From: Microbulbifer sp. ALW1
GTDB taxonomy: Bacteria; Pseudomonadota; Gammaproteobacteria; Pseudomonadales; Cellvibrionaceae
Direction of reading: 5' to 3'
DNA length: 64,000 nucleotides
Assembly: GCF_009903625.1 (NCBI RefSeq)
Contig: NZ_CP047569.1
Span: 826,001 to 890,000 of the forward strand
Shown here: positions 62,624 through 64,000 of the stretch, piece by piece
Layout: each line of letters starts with the position of its first letter
Numbering within the stretch: position 1 is the first letter of the stretch
The notes under the pieces: generated by a model
Told to the model about the DNA's origin: nothing
The model's database searches: none
The model's input: only the letters and a program-made list of their open reading frames with translations
Made by a program: the position numbers and the translations under genes

Positions 62624-63280
62624 CTACGGAGACCAGAGTATCTCGTCAAAGTCGTGAATCGCCGGAAATTCGGTAATCTCACGGGCAGGGTTTTTGCTGT
62701 CCGGCTGGCGAATACACAGTAGATTTGCGATGCCGTAATCCCGCGCCGCACCGAGTACATGCAGGTTGTCATCCACAAACAGTGTGCGCTCGGGATCAAA
62801 CGGTTGGCGCTCCTGCAGGGAATGCCAGAAGAGGCTGCTCTCCTTGGCGTGGCCCAGGTCGTGGGAGGACACTATCTCGTCCAGCCACTGGTCGATGCCG
62901 GTGATTTCCAGCTTGTGATTCAAACCGTCCGGGTGGGCATTGGTCACCAGCAGTGCGCGCTTTTGCATAGTGCGCAGGCTGCGCAAGAAATTATCCGTGT
63001 GCGGGCGCAACGCGATGCGATCTTCGATCTCGCGGTAAATCGCGGGCACATCCAGCTTCAGGGCATCCGACCAGTAGTGCAGGCAGTACCAGTCCAGAGT
63101 GCCACGCAACTCATCGGTCATGCGGATCACCAGCGCCTGCGCCTCCGGCACCGAAATGCCATTGGCCTCCGCATAGCGCAGCGGCAGGTGCTCCATCCAG
63201 AAATGGTTGTCGTAGTGCAGATCCAACAGGGTGCCGTCCATATCCAGCAGCACCGTATCAATCCGGCTCCAGTCCAGCAT
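62624..63280 (-). CDS. yrfG: HAD hydrolase YrfG, GMP/IMP nucleotidase-like
   Basis: The 218-residue protein has HAD motif I DMDGTLLDL near residue 14, the long YrfG-type cap, motif II-like VTNAHPD and motifs III/IV around the Lys (HAKESSLFW) and FVDDNLHV. YrfG of E. coli acts on purine mononucleotides. It stands next to hslR as in E. coli and Pseudomonas. It is followed after element B by hslR in the same direction. Confidence 0.93.
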   Translation of the reverse strand: MLDWSRIDTVLLDMDGTLLDLHYDNHFWMEHLPLRYAEANGISVPEAQALVIRMTDELRGTLDWYCLHYWSDALKLDVPAIYREIEDRIALRPHTDNFLRSLRTMQKRALLVTNAHPDGLNHKLEITGIDQWLDEIVSSHDLGHAKESSLFWHSLQERQPFDPERTLFVDDNLHVLGAARDYGIANLLCIRQPDSKNPAREITEFPAIHDFDEILWSP

Positions 63281-63363
63281 GTTTACCTCTGACTTACCCT
63301 TGAGGGCGCGCGCGGCCGCACTGCACGGCCGGGTTGCACAAAAATTGGCCGGTCATTATGCCC

Positions 63364-63999
63364 TCAAGCCGCCCGCGCCGCCAATTCTGCGCGGATCAGG
63401 CCGCAAACCAGCAGTGCCTGGGCCAGATAATAGGTCAGCATGATCCAGGTGCCTGCCAGGGCCACCGGCTCGACAAAACGGTTGATCGCGATCAGCGCGT
63501 CCGACGCCATAAACGTCAGGGCGCCGCCGAACAGCAGCGAAGAGCCACCGCGGTAGGCGGCGGCGCACAATGCCATGGTCACAATGGCCACTATGTAGAA
63601 GCTCACCGGCAGTGCCAGGTCGCCGGCGGCGGGTACTACCTGTGCCGCGAGCATGCCCGCCGCCACCAGAATCGCAAAGGCGCGCCCGGCCAGGCACAGA
63701 CTGAAATGCGCCCGGCGGCCAAAGGTGACCGCGTAGGTCAGTTGCGCCAGCAGAAAGGCGCCGAGACCGAAGATAAAGTGGTTGGGAAAATCGATGGCCA
63801 GCAAGACATCCCCGGTCGCGGAAAAGCCCAGTGCCACCAGGGCCAGGGTGCGGCCAGTGCCCACGAGGGAGCTGGCGGCCAGCCACAACAGGGTAGCGAT
63901 GGGCACTATCTTGAGTGCGGCCATCCACAGTCCCTCGGCATTCGCAGCATCCAGCAGCATGTAGAGGGCACCGCTGAGGGCGAAGATGATCAGTGCCGG
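63364..63999 (-). CDS. lysoplasmalogenase, YhhN/TMEM86 family (5' end outside window)
   Basis: The frame remains open to the window edge, so the N-terminus is missing. The visible 210 residues contain seven hydrophobic segments with the family's conserved ALGFSATGDVLLAID, FIFGLGAFLLAQLTYAVTF and SDALIAINRF segments. YhhN proteins hydrolyse lysoplasmalogens or act in related lipid metabolism. An internal ATG at 63960 is unlikely to be the start because conserved membrane sequence continues upstream. Confidence 0.88.
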   Translation of the reverse strand, partial: PALIIFALSGALYMLLDAANAEGLWMAALKIVPIATLLWLAASSLVGTGRTLALVALGFSATGDVLLAIDFPNHFIFGLGAFLLAQLTYAVTFGRRAHFSLCLAGRAFAILVAAGMLAAQVVPAAGDLALPVSFYIVAIVTMALCAAAYRGGSSLLFGGALTFMASDALIAINRFVEPVALAGTWIMLTYYLAQALLVCGLIRAELAARAA

Positions 64000-64000
64000 G

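Overview
The window reads as chromosomal DNA of a marine gammaproteobacterium. High GC, TonB-dependent receptors, S9 peptidases and the order of housekeeping genes suggest the Cellvibrionales, perhaps Microbulbifer; that placement is inference, since no rRNA or other marker is present. The core genes follow blocks known from Pseudomonas and other gammaproteobacteria: tatB-tatC, dtd, maeA, typA, thiI-glnA-ntrB-ntrC, and pckA-hslO-hslR-yrfG.

Layout. 1-10.4 kb: tail of tatB, tatC, a secreted lipase-like hydrolase, a lipoprotein aminopeptidase, dtd, prolyl oligopeptidase, an epimerase with a possible 29-residue membrane peptide after it, an MscS channel and a DUF885 lipoprotein. 10.4-18.5 kb: an orphan three-hairpin transcript candidate, PPK2, NAD-malic enzyme, a thioesterase, a diguanylate cyclase, a macrodomain protein, a VIT-family transporter, a GST and a membrane protein. 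18.6-25 kb: an FG-GAP lipoprotein, a TonB-dependent receptor bracketed by two related copies of the typA 3' end, and typA. 25-43.5 kb: an accessory stretch between typA and thiI with a TIGR03032 protein, a mipA-DUF3019-response regulator-histidine kinase operon (DUF3019 is frameshifted), a 1760-residue autotransporter, a TonB receptor, an S9 peptidase with a TonB-like partner, a permease and a VOC protein. 43.6-51.3 kb: thiI, glnA, a DUF4124 protein, ntrB, ntrC and yjdM. 51.3-56.5 kb: two tandem paralogue pairs (DUF4239-like membrane proteins and M15-like peptidases), a DUF3833 lipoprotein and an AI-2E-type permease. 56.6-64 kb, all on the minus strand: pckA, hslO, a DUF4124 protein, a trypsin-like protease, hslR, yrfG and a lysoplasmalogenase cut by the window end.

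How it works together. The nitrogen block carries clear control signals: four NtrC boxes about 31 bp apart and a near-consensus sigma-54 promoter before glnA, and a perfect NtrC palindrome plus a sigma-54 promoter before ntrB. Three copies of a motif matching the RstA box (TACAAACTGTTACA, one with two mismatches) lie 90-135 bp upstream of the TIGR03032 gene, the mipA operon and the autotransporter, so the RstA/RstB-like pair encoded between them probably controls all three.

The most unusual non-coding structure is a pair of about 90-100 nt elements flanking hslR. Each folds as a long outer stem enclosing two small hairpins with GGA in the loop. Stem sequences differ between the two copies while pairing and loop motifs are kept, which suggests a structured RNA family or a dispersed palindromic repeat.
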